DNA of 26,306 nucleotides from an uncultured Eubacterium sp. (GCA_934512155.1 CAKSWS010000022.1:1-26306), one strand, 5' to 3'; shown: positions 16,775-25,664, counted from the stretch's first letter. The notes: generated by a model not told the origin, from the letters alone. Numbers and translations are program-made.

Positions 16775-16975
16775 ATGAAAATAGTTATAGACAGAATTGA
16801 AAATGAAATTGCTGTTTGTAATCTTGAAAACAACAGTGTTGTAAATGTGCCTGCCGTTATTTTTGAAAATGCAAAAGAAGGCGCCGTTTATGATATTGTT
16901 TTGGATTCAGAGGAACAGCAAAGGCGTGAGGAAAAAGCAAAAAAGCGTTTAAACGCATTGTTTGATAAGGAGTAA
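16775..16975 (+). CDS. DUF3006-family small protein
   Basis: A 66-residue protein starting MKIVIDRIENEIAVCNLEN. The opening VIDRIEN-x-x-AV, a middle VPAVIFENAKEGAVYDIVL and the charged C-terminal tail are the pattern of DUF3006, a small beta-rich family of unknown function commonly encoded next to ComEC-like metallo-beta-lactamase proteins. The ATG at 16775 is one base after the preceding stop; an upstream in-frame ATG at 16724 lies within the previous gene and is less likely. The last codons contain the AAGGAG ribosome binding site of hisB. It was probably carried in together with its neighbour. Confidence 0.75.
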   Translation: MKIVIDRIENEIAVCNLENNSVVNVPAVIFENAKEGAVYDIVLDSEEQQRREEKAKKRLNALFDKE

Positions 16976-16978
16976 ATT

Positions 16979-17554
16979 ATGAGAACTGCTGAAGTTGAAA
17001 GAAACACAAAAGAAACACAAATTAAACTGTCTTTAAATCTTGATGGCGGCAATGTTAATATTTCAACAGGCATTGGCTTTTTTGACCATATGTTAACTGC
17101 TTTTGCGGTTCACGGCGGTTTTGGCTTAACTGTTAATGTTGTGGGCGATTTAAATGTAGATACTCATCATACGGTTGAAGATACAGGCATAGTTTTAGGC
17201 AAAGCTTTTAAAATTGCCCTTGGTGAAATGAATAATATTAACCGTTACGGCTCTTTTTATATTCCCATGGATGAAAGTTTGGCTCATTGTGCTCTTGATA
17301 TTTCAAACAGACCGTTTCTTGTGTTTAATGCTGATTTTAACGAAGAAAGATGCGGCGAATACGAAACTTGTTGCACAGAGGAATTTTTCCGTGCTTTCGC
17401 CGTTAACGCAGGCATTACATTGCATTTAAACGTGCTTTACGGTTCTAATTCTCATCATGAAATTGAAGCTCTGTTTAAAGCTTTTGCTCATGCTGTGAAA
17501 ATTGCCGTTGCACATAATGATAATGAAATTCTTTCTACAAAAGGTGTTTTATAA
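16979..17554 (+). CDS. hisB: Imidazoleglycerol-phosphate dehydratase (HisB)
   Basis: Dehydrates imidazole-glycerol phosphate to imidazole-acetol phosphate, with manganese bound by paired histidines. The product is 191 residues, the monofunctional size; there is no N-terminal histidinol-phosphatase domain. Motifs: GIGFFDHMLTAFAVHGGF, DTHHTVEDTGIVLG (first metal His pair), SLAHCALDISNRPFLVF, EEFFRAFAVNAGITLH and YGSNSHHEIEALFKAFAHA (second metal site). AAGGAG at 16967-16972 is 6 bases from the ATG. Its stop shares one base with the hisA start (TAATG). Confidence 0.97.
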   Translation: MRTAEVERNTKETQIKLSLNLDGGNVNISTGIGFFDHMLTAFAVHGGFGLTVNVVGDLNVDTHHTVEDTGIVLGKAFKIALGEMNNINRYGSFYIPMDESLAHCALDISNRPFLVFNADFNEERCGEYETCCTEEFFRAFAVNAGITLHLNVLYGSNSHHEIEALFKAFAHAVKIAVAHNDNEILSTKGVL

Positions 17555-18270
17555 TGATAATTTTTCCTGCTATAGATGTTATAAACGGTAAGCCTGTAAG
17601 GCTTTTTAAAGGCGATTTTTCTACTGCTCATCAAGTTGCGGCAGATGCTCTTGAAACTGCAAATGATTTTGTAAAAGCCGGTGCAAAATGGATTCATATG
17701 GTGGATTTAGACGGTTCATTAAAAAAAGAACCGGTAAACAGCGAAACTTTTATTACAGTTGCCAATGAAACTTCACTTAAAGTTGAAGTAGGCGGCGGTA
17801 TTCGCAAAATTCAAGATATAGATTTTTATATAAACAAGGGAATTGAACGAATTATTTTAGGCTCTGTGGCACTTAAAAACCCAAATCTTGTTAAAGAGGC
17901 TGTTGCCGAATTCGGAGAAAAAATAGCTGTTGGTATAGATGCTAAAAATGAATATGTAGCTACCGAGGGATGGACAGAAAGTTCAAATGTTCATTATATT
18001 GAACTTGCAAAGCGTATGGAAGACGCAGGAGTTAAAACTATCATTTATACAGATATTTCCAAAGACGGAACTTTGACAGGCCCCAATTTTGAACAGTTAA
18101 ATAAAATAAACAGTGCTGTTTCCTGCAATATAACCGCTTCCGGCGGCGTAACAAATATCAGTGATATTAAAGGCTTAAAGGATGCAGGACTTTACGGCGC
18201 AATTTGCGGGAAAAGCCTTTATAATAAAACTTTGAATTTGGCTGAAGCAATTAAGGTGTGTGAAAAATGA
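17554..18270 (+). CDS. hisA: ProFAR isomerase (HisA)
   Basis: A (beta/alpha)8 barrel enzyme that isomerises ProFAR to PRFAR, the substrate of HisF-HisH. The product has 238 residues. The N-terminal [20 protein letters not shown] holds the first catalytic Asp, [11 protein letters not shown] and VEVGGGIR follow, and the second half has [14 protein letters not shown] with the second catalytic Asp; this wording and the start IIFPAIDV favour HisA over HisF. The phosphate-binding ITASGGVTN and GAICGKSLY are at the end. It overlaps hisB by one base and hisI by four (ATGA). The HisF and HisH genes expected beside it are absent from the window. Confidence 0.95.
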   Translation: MIIFPAIDVINGKPVRLFKGDFSTAHQVAADALETANDFVKAGAKWIHMVDLDGSLKKEPVNSETFITVANETSLKVEVGGGIRKIQDIDFYINKGIERIILGSVALKNPNLVKEAVAEFGEKIAVGIDAKNEYVATEGWTESSNVHYIELAKRMEDAGVKTIIYTDISKDGTLTGPNFEQLNKINSAVSCNITASGGVTNISDIKGLKDAGLYGAICGKSLYNKTLNLAEAIKVCEK

Positions 18271-18581
18271 ATTTGGATAAATATTTTGTAAAAAGTGATT
18301 TGATTCCCGCTGTTGTGCAGGAAGAATCAACGGGCGAGGTCTTAATGCTTGCTTATATGAATAAAGAATCAATGGCAAAAACCATTGAAACAGGTTATAC
18401 TTGGTTTTGGTCAAGAAGCAGGCAGGAGCTTTGGAATAAAGGGGCAACAAGCGGTCATTTGCAAAAGGTTGTGTCTATTTCAGGCGATTGTGATGACGAT
18501 ACTTTGTTGGTTAAAGTGATTCAAACCGGTGCGGCATGCCACACAGGCAATCACAGTTGTTTTTTTAATAAAATTTTATAA
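18267..18581 (+). CDS. hisI: Phosphoribosyl-AMP cyclohydrolase (HisI)
   Basis: Opens the purine ring of phosphoribosyl-AMP (third step of the pathway), using zinc and magnesium. The 104-residue product is the single-domain form. Motifs: [40 protein letters not shown], and [12 protein letters not shown] with the metal-binding Asp cluster, then [13 protein letters not shown] with the zinc cysteine. The start overlaps the hisA stop by four bases. The pyrophosphatase partner is a separate gene directly downstream rather than a HisIE fusion. Confidence 0.96.
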   Translation: MNLDKYFVKSDLIPAVVQEESTGEVLMLAYMNKESMAKTIETGYTWFWSRSRQELWNKGATSGHLQKVVSISGDCDDDTLLVKVIQTGAACHTGNHSCFFNKIL

Positions 18582-18599
18582 GGTTTAAAGGTTAATGTT

Positions 18600-18923
18600 A
18601 TGGATTTAATTAAAAACGAATATCAGGTTATTATAGACAGAAAAAACGAGCAAGCAGAAGGTTCTTATACTGCTTACCTTTTTGAACAGGGGATTGATAA
18701 AATTCTTAAAAAGGTGGGCGAAGAATGTACGGAAACAATAGTTGCCGCAAAAAATAATGATAAAGATGAAACGGTTTATGAAATTACGGATTTAATTTAT
18801 CACACCTTGGTTTTAATGGCTTATCAGGGAATAACTCCCGAAGATGTTGAAGCAGAACTTGAAAAAAGAGCCGCTAAAAGAGGCAATCTTAAAAAATTTC
18901 ATCAGGTGGATAAAAATTCATAA
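18600..18923 (+). CDS. hisE: Phosphoribosyl-ATP pyrophosphatase (HisE)
   Basis: Hydrolyses phosphoribosyl-ATP to phosphoribosyl-AMP and pyrophosphate (second step). The 107-residue, all-helical MazG-like product shows the core GSYTAYLFEQGIDKILKKVG followed by EECTETIVAAKN, and later YEITDLIYHTLVLM with the metal-binding acidic residues, and the C-terminal RAAKRGNLKKFHQ. AAAGG (18587-18591) is 8 bases before the ATG. The stop codon shares its last base with the recJ start, linking the his genes directly to the following group. Confidence 0.95.
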   Translation: MDLIKNEYQVIIDRKNEQAEGSYTAYLFEQGIDKILKKVGEECTETIVAAKNNDKDETVYEITDLIYHTLVLMAYQGITPEDVEAELEKRAAKRGNLKKFHQVDKNS

Positions 18924-20947
18924 TGGCATACAAAAAATGGATTATAGCAGATGCGGACAAAGAAAAAGCTTCTGTTTTAAGTGAAAAATTTAATATAGAC
19001 CCGTTTATTTCATTTTTAATGGTTGCAAGGGGAATAGACAATGATTTGGCATTTTCTGATTTTCTTTCGTCTTCTTTTGAATTTTCCGACCCGTTTTGTT
19101 TGGCAGATATGGATAAAGCGGTGAACAGAATTGAAACTGCCGTAGCCGATAATGAAAAAATAACAGTTTACGGTGATTATGATTGCGACGGTGTAACGTC
19201 TACGGCACTTCTTGTATCTCTTTTAAAAGATATGGGTGCCGATGTTGATTTTTATATCCCTTCAAGAGAAAAAGAAGGTTATGGTTTAAATATTTCAGCT
19301 ATTGATAAAATAAAAGAAAATAATACCAATTTAATCATAACTGTTGATAACGGTATTGCTTCTGTTGATGAGGCAAATTATATTTCCTCATTGGGTATGG
19401 ATTTGGTAATTACAGACCATCATCAACTTGGTGAAACTTTGCCAAATGCTATTGCCGTTGTTAACCCTTACAGACCTGAAAATAACATTCGCTTTCGTGA
19501 TATTTGCGGCGTCGGCGTTGCTTTTAAACTTGCATGTGCTCTTTACGGCGATACGGATGATATGCTTTACGCTTATGGCGATCTTGTTGCTATCGGTACA
19601 ATCGCCGATATGGTTCCTCTTTTAAATGAAAACAGAGGCTTTGTTAAAAACGGATTAAAACTTATAAATTCCGGTTACCGTCCCGGTATAGCCGCATTGA
19701 AAAAAATTGCCGGTGGTGATAAAACATTTACTTCCACAGACACGGCATTTTTAATTTGCCCTAGAATTAATGCAACCGGCAGAATAGACAGTGCGTCTGT
19801 TGCTGTTGAATTGCTTCTGTGTGATAATGAAGAAGAAGCAAACCGCCTTGCAGTTAAGCTTAATGATGATAATGTACGCCGCCAGAATTTGGAGCAAGAA
19901 ATTTATAATGATGTAAAAAAGCAAATCGAAAATAACAAAAGCCTTGTGGAAAACAGAGTTATTGTTATTTCAGGTGCAGGATATCATCACGGCATAGTCG
20001 GCATAGTTGCATCACGAATTCTTGAAGAATATGCAAAACCCGTAATTATTATAGGTGAGGGAGAGGACGGATTTGCCCGTGGCTCTGCCAGAAGCGTAGA
20101 CGGATTTAATATTTTTGAGGCAATATCATATTGTAAAGATTTGTTAATTCAATTTGGCGGTCATCCTCGTGCTGCAGGTATGGGGCTTGCTAACGGTGCC
20201 GTTAATGATTTTCGTAAAAAAATAAATGAATATGCTAATAATAATTATGACGTTATGCCTTGCCAAGAAATAAAGATTGATTGCAAACTTTCACCTTTTT
20301 ATCTTGATATCGGTCTTGCAGACAGTTTGAACATTATGGAACCTTTTGGAGAAAATAATCCAAAAGCGGTTTTTGCTTTAACAGGACTCAATTTATTGGC
20401 TGTTGTTCCTCTTTCAAACGGAAAGCATGTTCGACTTGAATGTGAAAAAAAGGGTAAAAAAATTAAAATAGTAAAATTCGGAACTTCTGCAGATGATTTT
20501 CCGTTTAAAGTTCACGATAAAATAGATGTTGCCGTAAGAATATCAAAAAATTTATATAACGGCAAAGAATATCTTTCCGTGCAGGCTGTTGATGTTCGAC
20601 TGTCCGGAATTGATGAAGAAAAATATTTTAATGAAAAAACGGTTTATGAAAAGTTTTTGATTAATAAAAACAATGATTCTTCCGTTGCACCAAATAAAAC
20701 CGACTGTGCATATATTTATAAGTTTTTAAAAGCAAATAACGGCTGGCACGGTGATTTCGACAGCTTGTATTTCAGATTGAAAGATATTACATACGGTAAA
20801 TTGAAATTTGCTTTTGCAATTTTTGAAGAATGCGGATTTATTAAGTATGACGGTAAAAAAATTACTCTTTTAAACGTTGTTTCTAAAGTTGATTTAACTC
20901 AAACAAATACTATGAAATCCTTGAAAGGAAGACTTAATCTTGGCTGA
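18923..20947 (+). CDS. recJ: Single-stranded-DNA-specific exonuclease RecJ
   Basis: 5'-3' exonuclease acting in recombination and repair. The product is 674 residues, between the E. coli form (~577) and the longer Bacillus form (~786). The DHH domain has VYGDYDCDGVTSTALL, ITVDNGIAS and VITDHHQLG, and the DHHA1 domain has ISGAGYHHGIVGIVASR and QFGGHPRAAGMG. An OB-like segment and a further ~90-residue C-terminal tail resembling a small winged-helix region follow; that last reading is tentative. The start overlaps hisE by one base and the end overlaps the next gene by eight bases. Confidence 0.95.
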   Translation: MAYKKWIIADADKEKASVLSEKFNIDPFISFLMVARGIDNDLAFSDFLSSSFEFSDPFCLADMDKAVNRIETAVADNEKITVYGDYDCDGVTSTALLVSLLKDMGADVDFYIPSREKEGYGLNISAIDKIKENNTNLIITVDNGIASVDEANYISSLGMDLVITDHHQLGETLPNAIAVVNPYRPENNIRFRDICGVGVAFKLACALYGDTDDMLYAYGDLVAIGTIADMVPLLNENRGFVKNGLKLINSGYRPGIAALKKIAGGDKTFTSTDTAFLICPRINATGRIDSASVAVELLLCDNEEEANRLAVKLNDDNVRRQNLEQEIYNDVKKQIENNKSLVENRVIVISGAGYHHGIVGIVASRILEEYAKPVIIIGEGEDGFARGSARSVDGFNIFEAISYCKDLLIQFGGHPRAAGMGLANGAVNDFRKKINEYANNNYDVMPCQEIKIDCKLSPFYLDIGLADSLNIMEPFGENNPKAVFALTGLNLLAVVPLSNGKHVRLECEKKGKKIKIVKFGTSADDFPFKVHDKIDVAVRISKNLYNGKEYLSVQAVDVRLSGIDEEKYFNEKTVYEKFLINKNNDSSVAPNKTDCAYIYKFLKANNGWHGDFDSLYFRLKDITYGKLKFAFAIFEECGFIKYDGKKITLLNVVSKVDLTQTNTMKSLKGRLNLG

Positions 20948-23126
20948 ATATAATGATGGATTTGCGGCATTTTTTGAAGAAGTAAAAAAGAATCCTCAAT
21001 ATGATTGCAATAAAATTAAACAAGCGTATGATTTGGCGAAAGAGGCTCATAAAAACCAAAAAAGAAGGTCCGGCGAGCCATACATTATGCATCCGGTTGC
21101 CGTGGCTCAAATTTTGTTTAAATTGGGTATGGACAACGAATGTATAATCAGTGCATTGCTTCATGACGTTGTTGAAGATACGGAATATGATTTGCCTTAT
21201 ATTAAAGAGCATTTCGGCGACGATGTGGAGCTTCTTGTTGACGGCGTAACTAAATTGGGCCAAATTCCTTTGTCAACACGTGAAGAGGTTCAAGCCGAAA
21301 ATATAAGAAAAATGTTTATGGCAATGAATAAGGACGTGCGTGTTATTATTATTAAACTTGCCGATCGTCTTCACAATATGCGCACTCTTCAGCATATGCC
21401 TGATTATAAGCAAAGAGAAAAAAGCCTTGAAACTCTTGAAATTTACGCCCCTATTGCCCACCGTTTGGGTATTCGTGCCATTAAAGAAGAACTTGAGGAT
21501 TTGGCTGTAAAATATCTTGACCCTATTGCTTATAAGGAAATTGAAGATTCTCTTTCAATGAAAAATGAAGAGGGCCAAAAGTTTTTAAATGATATAAAAG
21601 AACAAATAAGCAGCAGAATTACTCCTGTTATTAAAAATGTAAACATTACGTCACGTGTAAAATCGGTTCACGGCATTTTCAGAAAGGTTTATATTAAAGG
21701 TAAATCTTTTGAGGAAATTTATGATATTTATGCAGTTCGCATTATAGTTGATACCATGATAGACTGTTATAATGCACTTGGTATTGTTCACGATATGTAT
21801 AAGCCTATTCCCGGTAGGTTTAAAGATTATATTTCAACACCTAAACCTAATATGTATCAATCTTTGCACACCACGGTGCTTTCGGATAAGGGGGTTCCCT
21901 TTGAAATTCAAATAAGAACTTGGGAAATGCATAAAACTGCCGAATTCGGTATTGCCGCTCACTGGAAATATAAGTTGGGCAAAGGCGGAAAGGACAATTT
22001 GGATGCAGGCCTTTCTTGGATTCATCAAATTCTTGAAACAGGAGAAGAATCTTCTTCTGCCGAAGATTTAATGGCAAACATTAAAGGCGATTTGTCTGTT
22101 GAAGAAGTTTATGTGTTTACCCCAAAGGGCGACGTTAAAAGCTTGCCCACGGGTTCAACTGTTATTGACTTTGCCTATGCTATTCATTCAGCAGTAGGTA
22201 ATAAAATGATTGGTGCCAAGGTTGACGGCAGAATAGTTCCTCTTGATTATAAAGTTAAAACAGGTGAAAGAATTGAAGTTTTAACTTCAAATCAGCAGGG
22301 TAAAGGACCCAGCAGAGATTGGCTTGCCATTGTTAAAACAGGCGAGGCAAGAAATAAAATACGTTCTTGGTTCAAAAAAGAAAAACGTGAAGAAAATATT
22401 GAAGAGGGTAAGTCTGTTGTTGAAAAAGAACTTCGCAGAAATTTCATAAGGCTTTCCCAAGAACAGTATGATAAATTTATAGAAAAAATTGCTGAAAGGC
22501 AGCATTATACTCATGTAGATGAATTTTATGCCGCAGTAGGTTACGGCGGTATTCAGTTTAACAGGCTTATGCCGGGTATAAAAGATGAATATAACCGTAA
22601 TTGGAAAGAGGATAAGGAACTTGAAAAAGCGGCTAAAAGTATTATTGAAAAGCCTAAAACCGCACCTTCCGGTAACGGTGTTATAGTTGAGGGTATAGAT
22701 AATTGCCTTATTAATATGGCAAAATGCTGCAGTCCTCTTCCCGGTGAAGAGATTATAGGCTTTATTACTCGTGGTCACGGTTTGTCTATTCATAAAAGAA
22801 ACTGTGTTAATGTGCCGGAAGATTTAGAGCATTGTGCAGAGCCGGAAAGATGGATTAAGGCCCATTGGGATGAAAATGTTAAAATTGAATCCAAGTCCAC
22901 TCTTGATGTTTATGCTATTGACAGAGACGGCGTAGTCCTTGATATTACAAGTACGTTAATGAATATGCATGTTAAAATTCATTCCATTAACGCCCGACCT
23001 ATTAACGACGGAAATTGTTTAACAACTTTAACCGTTGCCGTTAACAGCAAAGAGCATCTTGATAATATTGTAAGAATTATAAGAAAAATCGATGGTGTGT
23101 ATCATATTGAAAGAAGTGTGGTTTAA
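20940..23126 (+). CDS. relA: Bifunctional (p)ppGpp synthetase/hydrolase (Rel)
   Basis: Long RelA/SpoT homologue controlling the stringent response. The TTG at 20940 is taken as the start, with AAAGGA (20924-20929) upstream; it overlaps the recJ end by eight bases. The product has 728 residues. Hydrolase domain: RSGEPYIMHPVAVAQ, LLHDVVEDTEYD (the HD pair) and IIKLADRLHNMRTL. Synthetase domain: GRFKDYISTPKPNMYQSLHT, in which RFKD is the basic form (RxKD) seen in bifunctional enzymes rather than the acidic form of E. coli RelA. TGS domain: VYVFTPKGDVKSLPTGSTVI. Then comes the Cys-containing zinc-finger region (NMAKCCSPLPGEEIIGF, HKRNCVNV) and a C-terminal ACT domain. Both activities look intact. 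Confidence 0.96.
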   Translation: MAEYNDGFAAFFEEVKKNPQYDCNKIKQAYDLAKEAHKNQKRRSGEPYIMHPVAVAQILFKLGMDNECIISALLHDVVEDTEYDLPYIKEHFGDDVELLVDGVTKLGQIPLSTREEVQAENIRKMFMAMNKDVRVIIIKLADRLHNMRTLQHMPDYKQREKSLETLEIYAPIAHRLGIRAIKEELEDLAVKYLDPIAYKEIEDSLSMKNEEGQKFLNDIKEQISSRITPVIKNVNITSRVKSVHGIFRKVYIKGKSFEEIYDIYAVRIIVDTMIDCYNALGIVHDMYKPIPGRFKDYISTPKPNMYQSLHTTVLSDKGVPFEIQIRTWEMHKTAEFGIAAHWKYKLGKGGKDNLDAGLSWIHQILETGEESSSAEDLMANIKGDLSVEEVYVFTPKGDVKSLPTGSTVIDFAYAIHSAVGNKMIGAKVDGRIVPLDYKVKTGERIEVLTSNQQGKGPSRDWLAIVKTGEARNKIRSWFKKEKREENIEEGKSVVEKELRRNFIRLSQEQYDKFIEKIAERQHYTHVDEFYAAVGYGGIQFNRLMPGIKDEYNRNWKEDKELEKAAKSIIEKPKTAPSGNGVIVEGIDNCLINMAKCCSPLPGEEIIGFITRGHGLSIHKRNCVNVPEDLEHCAEPERWIKAHWDENVKIESKSTLDVYAIDRDGVVLDITSTLMNMHVKIHSINARPINDGNCLTTLTVAVNSKEHLDNIVRIIRKIDGVYHIERSVV

Positions 23127-23578
23127 TGAAGGCTGTTTTACAGCGTGTTACTGATTCAAGTGTTGAAATAAACGGCGAAATTGCAGGCTCCGTAAAAAAA
23201 GGATTTATGATTCTGCTTGGCGTTGAACAAGGTGATACTGCCGCAGATGCTGATAAATTAATTAAAAAAATTCCGTTTTTGCGTGTTTTTGAAGATGAAA
23301 ACGGAAAAATGAATTTATCTTGTCTTGATATAAACGGTGAAATACTTGTAATTTCTCAATTTACTCTTTGTGCCGATTGTTCCCACGGCAGACGGCCCAG
23401 CTTTATCGGTTCCGCACCTCCGGAAATTGCAAATGAACTTTATGAATATTTTATCGAACAGTTAAAACAAAGCGGAATTTCAAAGGTTGCAACCGGCAGG
23501 TTCGGTGCCGATATGAAGGTGGCACTTGTTAATGACGGACCGGTAACAATAATACTTAACAGCAAGGAATTAAAATAA
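23126..23578 (+). CDS. dtd: D-aminoacyl-tRNA deacylase (Dtd)
   Basis: Hydrolyses D-amino acids wrongly attached to tRNA. The 150-residue product has the family motifs MKAVLQRVTDSSVEI, LRVFEDENGKMNLS, the active-site VISQFTLCADC and the Gly-cis-Pro motif in VNDGPVTIIL. Both start and stop share one base with neighbours as TAATG, so translation is probably coupled to rel and to the next gene. The order rel-dtd-metallo-hydrolase is conserved in Firmicutes. Confidence 0.97.
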   Translation: MKAVLQRVTDSSVEINGEIAGSVKKGFMILLGVEQGDTAADADKLIKKIPFLRVFEDENGKMNLSCLDINGEILVISQFTLCADCSHGRRPSFIGSAPPEIANELYEYFIEQLKQSGISKVATGRFGADMKVALVNDGPVTIILNSKELK

Positions 23579-24192
23579 TGATTAATGTAAAATCTGTTTT
23601 ATTGGGTGAAATTGCAAATAATTGCTATTTGATTACAGATGCAGAAACAAATAAATCCGCTTTGGTGGATTGCACAGAGGCTTCGGCTAAAATGCTTGAT
23701 TTTATAGGCAATGCCGATTTGGAGTATATTCTTTTAACTCACGGCCATTTTGACCACATAGGCGGCGTAAAAGAAATTAAGGAAAAATTTGGTGCAAAGG
23801 TTGTTATAAGCAGTCAGGACGAACCCATGCTTTCCTCCGGCAAACTCAGCCTTGCTGCTTTTTGCGGAGGTGTACAAAATAATACAGGTGCCGATATTTT
23901 GGTTAAAGACGGAGATGTTATAGAACTTGGTAATACAAGCATAAAGGTTATGGCAACTCCCGGGCATACAAAAGGCGGTGTTTGCTATATTGCCGATGAT
24001 TGTATTTTTACAGGGGACACATTGTTTTTTTGCTCTTGCGGCAGAACGGATTTTCCCGGTGGTTCATTTGATGAAATAAAGCAAAGTTTAAATGAATTAG
24101 CTCGACTTAAAGGCAATTATAAGCTTTATCCGGGGCATGACAGGGTAAGCACTCTTGATTTTGAAAGAGAAAATAATCCTTATATCAGGTAG
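23578..24192 (+). CDS. Glyoxalase-II-like MBL-fold hydrolase
   Basis: Cytosolic metallo-beta-lactamase-fold hydrolase of 204 residues with no signal peptide. The metal ligands are complete: LTHGHFDHIGG near residue 58, ATPGHTKGG near 126, FTGDTLFF near 143 and YPGHD near 185. This short form lacks the substrate-binding C-terminal domain of true glyoxalase II, and the substrate cannot be read from sequence; thioester hydrolysis is only a family-level guess. It overlaps dtd by one base. It is not closely similar to the lipoprotein MBL at 15694, which belongs to the ComEC-like branch. Confidence 0.9.
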   Translation: MINVKSVLLGEIANNCYLITDAETNKSALVDCTEASAKMLDFIGNADLEYILLTHGHFDHIGGVKEIKEKFGAKVVISSQDEPMLSSGKLSLAAFCGGVQNNTGADILVKDGDVIELGNTSIKVMATPGHTKGGVCYIADDCIFTGDTLFFCSCGRTDFPGGSFDEIKQSLNELARLKGNYKLYPGHDRVSTLDFERENNPYIR

Positions 24193-24195
24193 TTT

Positions 24196-25650
24196 ATGGT
24201 TATTACAGTTAAAAATCATTCATATGATTATGATATAGAAAACATTGGGGAAATATTTTTTCCTTATGAAAAAATTAAAATGTGTTTTGGCGAAGATTAT
24301 CCCGATGACCCGATTACGGTTAAAACAGAAATTTTAGGCAAAAGTGCCATAGCAGACGCAAGGGTTTATGATAAGCAATTAAGGCGAGAGCGTGAAATTG
24401 TCCCCGATTCGGACGGTAAAAGCGAGCTTTCGCTGGTTTTTTATGATGTTTTGTCTTCATTGCTTGGAATTGAATATCCTTGGGGCATTCTTTACGGTGT
24501 CCGCCCGGCAAGATATTTCCATTCTTTAACAGATAAATTCGGAATTGAAAATGCAAAAAGTATTTTTAAAAATCAATATCTTGTTACAGACGAGAAAATT
24601 AATTTAACACAAACTGTTGCAAATTCAGAAAATAAAATTATTGCTCTTTCAAAAAGCAACAGCTTTTCCCTTTATGTTTCAATTCCTTTTTGCCCAACTC
24701 GCTGTTCATATTGTTCCTTTGTTTCTCACAGTATTGAAAATACTCATAAACTAATAGGCAAATATGTGGAACTTTTGGCACAAGAACTCGTTGAAACCGC
24801 AAAATACGCAAAGCAGTTAAATTTGCGCCTTGAAAGTATTTATTTCGGCGGCGGAACGCCAACAACACTTTCTGCATCTCAGCTTAAATTTTTGTTTGAA
24901 ACAATAAAACAAAATTTCGATTTGTCGTTTTTGCGAGAGTATACTGTTGAAGCCGGCAGACCTGATACCGTAACGGATGAAAAATTTGAAGTTATGCAAA
25001 AATACGGTGTTGGCAGAGTCAGTATAAATCCTCAAACGTTTAATGATGATGTGCGTGAATTTATAGGCAGGCGCCATACAACAGCTCAAACGTTAGATGC
25101 TTTAAAATCTGCACGAAATGCAGGGCTTGATAACATTAATATGGATTTTATTGCTGGTCTTCCCACAGAAAATGAAAAATCTTTTTGCAACAGCATAGAT
25201 AAAGCCATTGAGCTTGAAGTCCCATCCATTACCGTTCACACTCTTTCTTTAAAAACTGGTGCTTATATGGCAACAAGGGACAGAACATTTGATTTAACGG
25301 ATAAATTGCTTGCAAAAAATATGGTTGATTATTCTGCTTATGTTTTAAAAAAAGCAGGGTATAAACCTTATTATATGTACCGTCAGGGTAAATGTTTGGG
25401 CAATCTTGAAAATGTCGGTTGGTGTAAAGACGGTTATGAATGTCTTTATAATATTTTTATGATGGATGAAACACATACTGTTTTGGCAGCAGGCGCAGGA
25501 GCGGTTATAAAATTAAAGGATTTTAATACCGGTAAGATAGAACGTATTTATAACTATAAGTACCCATATGAATACATAAGCGGTTTTGATGAAATTTTAC
25601 GCAGAAAAGAAAAAATTACGAAATTTTACAATAAATATAAACAAAATTAA
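24196..25650 (+). CDS. hemZ: HemZ-like radical SAM protein
   Basis: Radical SAM protein of the HemN/HemZ group, annotated in relatives as coproporphyrinogen III dehydrogenase. The product has 484 residues, about the length of HemZ. An N-terminal region of ~150 residues (including GIEYPWGILYGVRPARY) precedes the radical SAM core with SIPFCPTRCSYCSF, whose three cysteines (CxxxCxxC) bind the 4Fe-4S cluster. IYFGGGTPTTLS, GVGRVSINPQTF and INMDFIAGLP follow, and YMYRQGKCLGNLENVGW is typical of HemZ. It starts 3 bases after the preceding stop with a weak ribosome binding site. Many HemZ carriers lack a full haem pathway, so the substrate is uncertain. The gene seems to end the recJ-rel group; no terminator hairpin was seen after it. 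Confidence 0.85.
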   Translation: MVITVKNHSYDYDIENIGEIFFPYEKIKMCFGEDYPDDPITVKTEILGKSAIADARVYDKQLRREREIVPDSDGKSELSLVFYDVLSSLLGIEYPWGILYGVRPARYFHSLTDKFGIENAKSIFKNQYLVTDEKINLTQTVANSENKIIALSKSNSFSLYVSIPFCPTRCSYCSFVSHSIENTHKLIGKYVELLAQELVETAKYAKQLNLRLESIYFGGGTPTTLSASQLKFLFETIKQNFDLSFLREYTVEAGRPDTVTDEKFEVMQKYGVGRVSINPQTFNDDVREFIGRRHTTAQTLDALKSARNAGLDNINMDFIAGLPTENEKSFCNSIDKAIELEVPSITVHTLSLKTGAYMATRDRTFDLTDKLLAKNMVDYSAYVLKKAGYKPYYMYRQGKCLGNLENVGWCKDGYECLYNIFMMDETHTVLAAGAGAVIKLKDFNTGKIERIYNYKYPYEYISGFDEILRRKEKITKFYNKYKQN

Positions 25651-25664
25651 AACAGTATACATTT

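Noticed and set aside
17554..18270. HisF rather than HisA
   Set aside because: The N-terminal [16 protein letters not shown] and [13 protein letters not shown] are the HisA forms; HisF typically starts with a K-R-I-I-P-C-L-D-type sequence.
22287..22793. 168-codon minus-strand open frame within rel
   Set aside because: It lies entirely opposite conserved TGS/zinc-finger coding sequence of rel, and its Phe/Ile-rich product has no family features.
23578..24192. Recent duplication of the two MBL genes in the window
   Set aside because: Only the general metal motif is shared; the lipoprotein belongs to the ComEC-like branch and this one to the glyoxalase-II-like branch.
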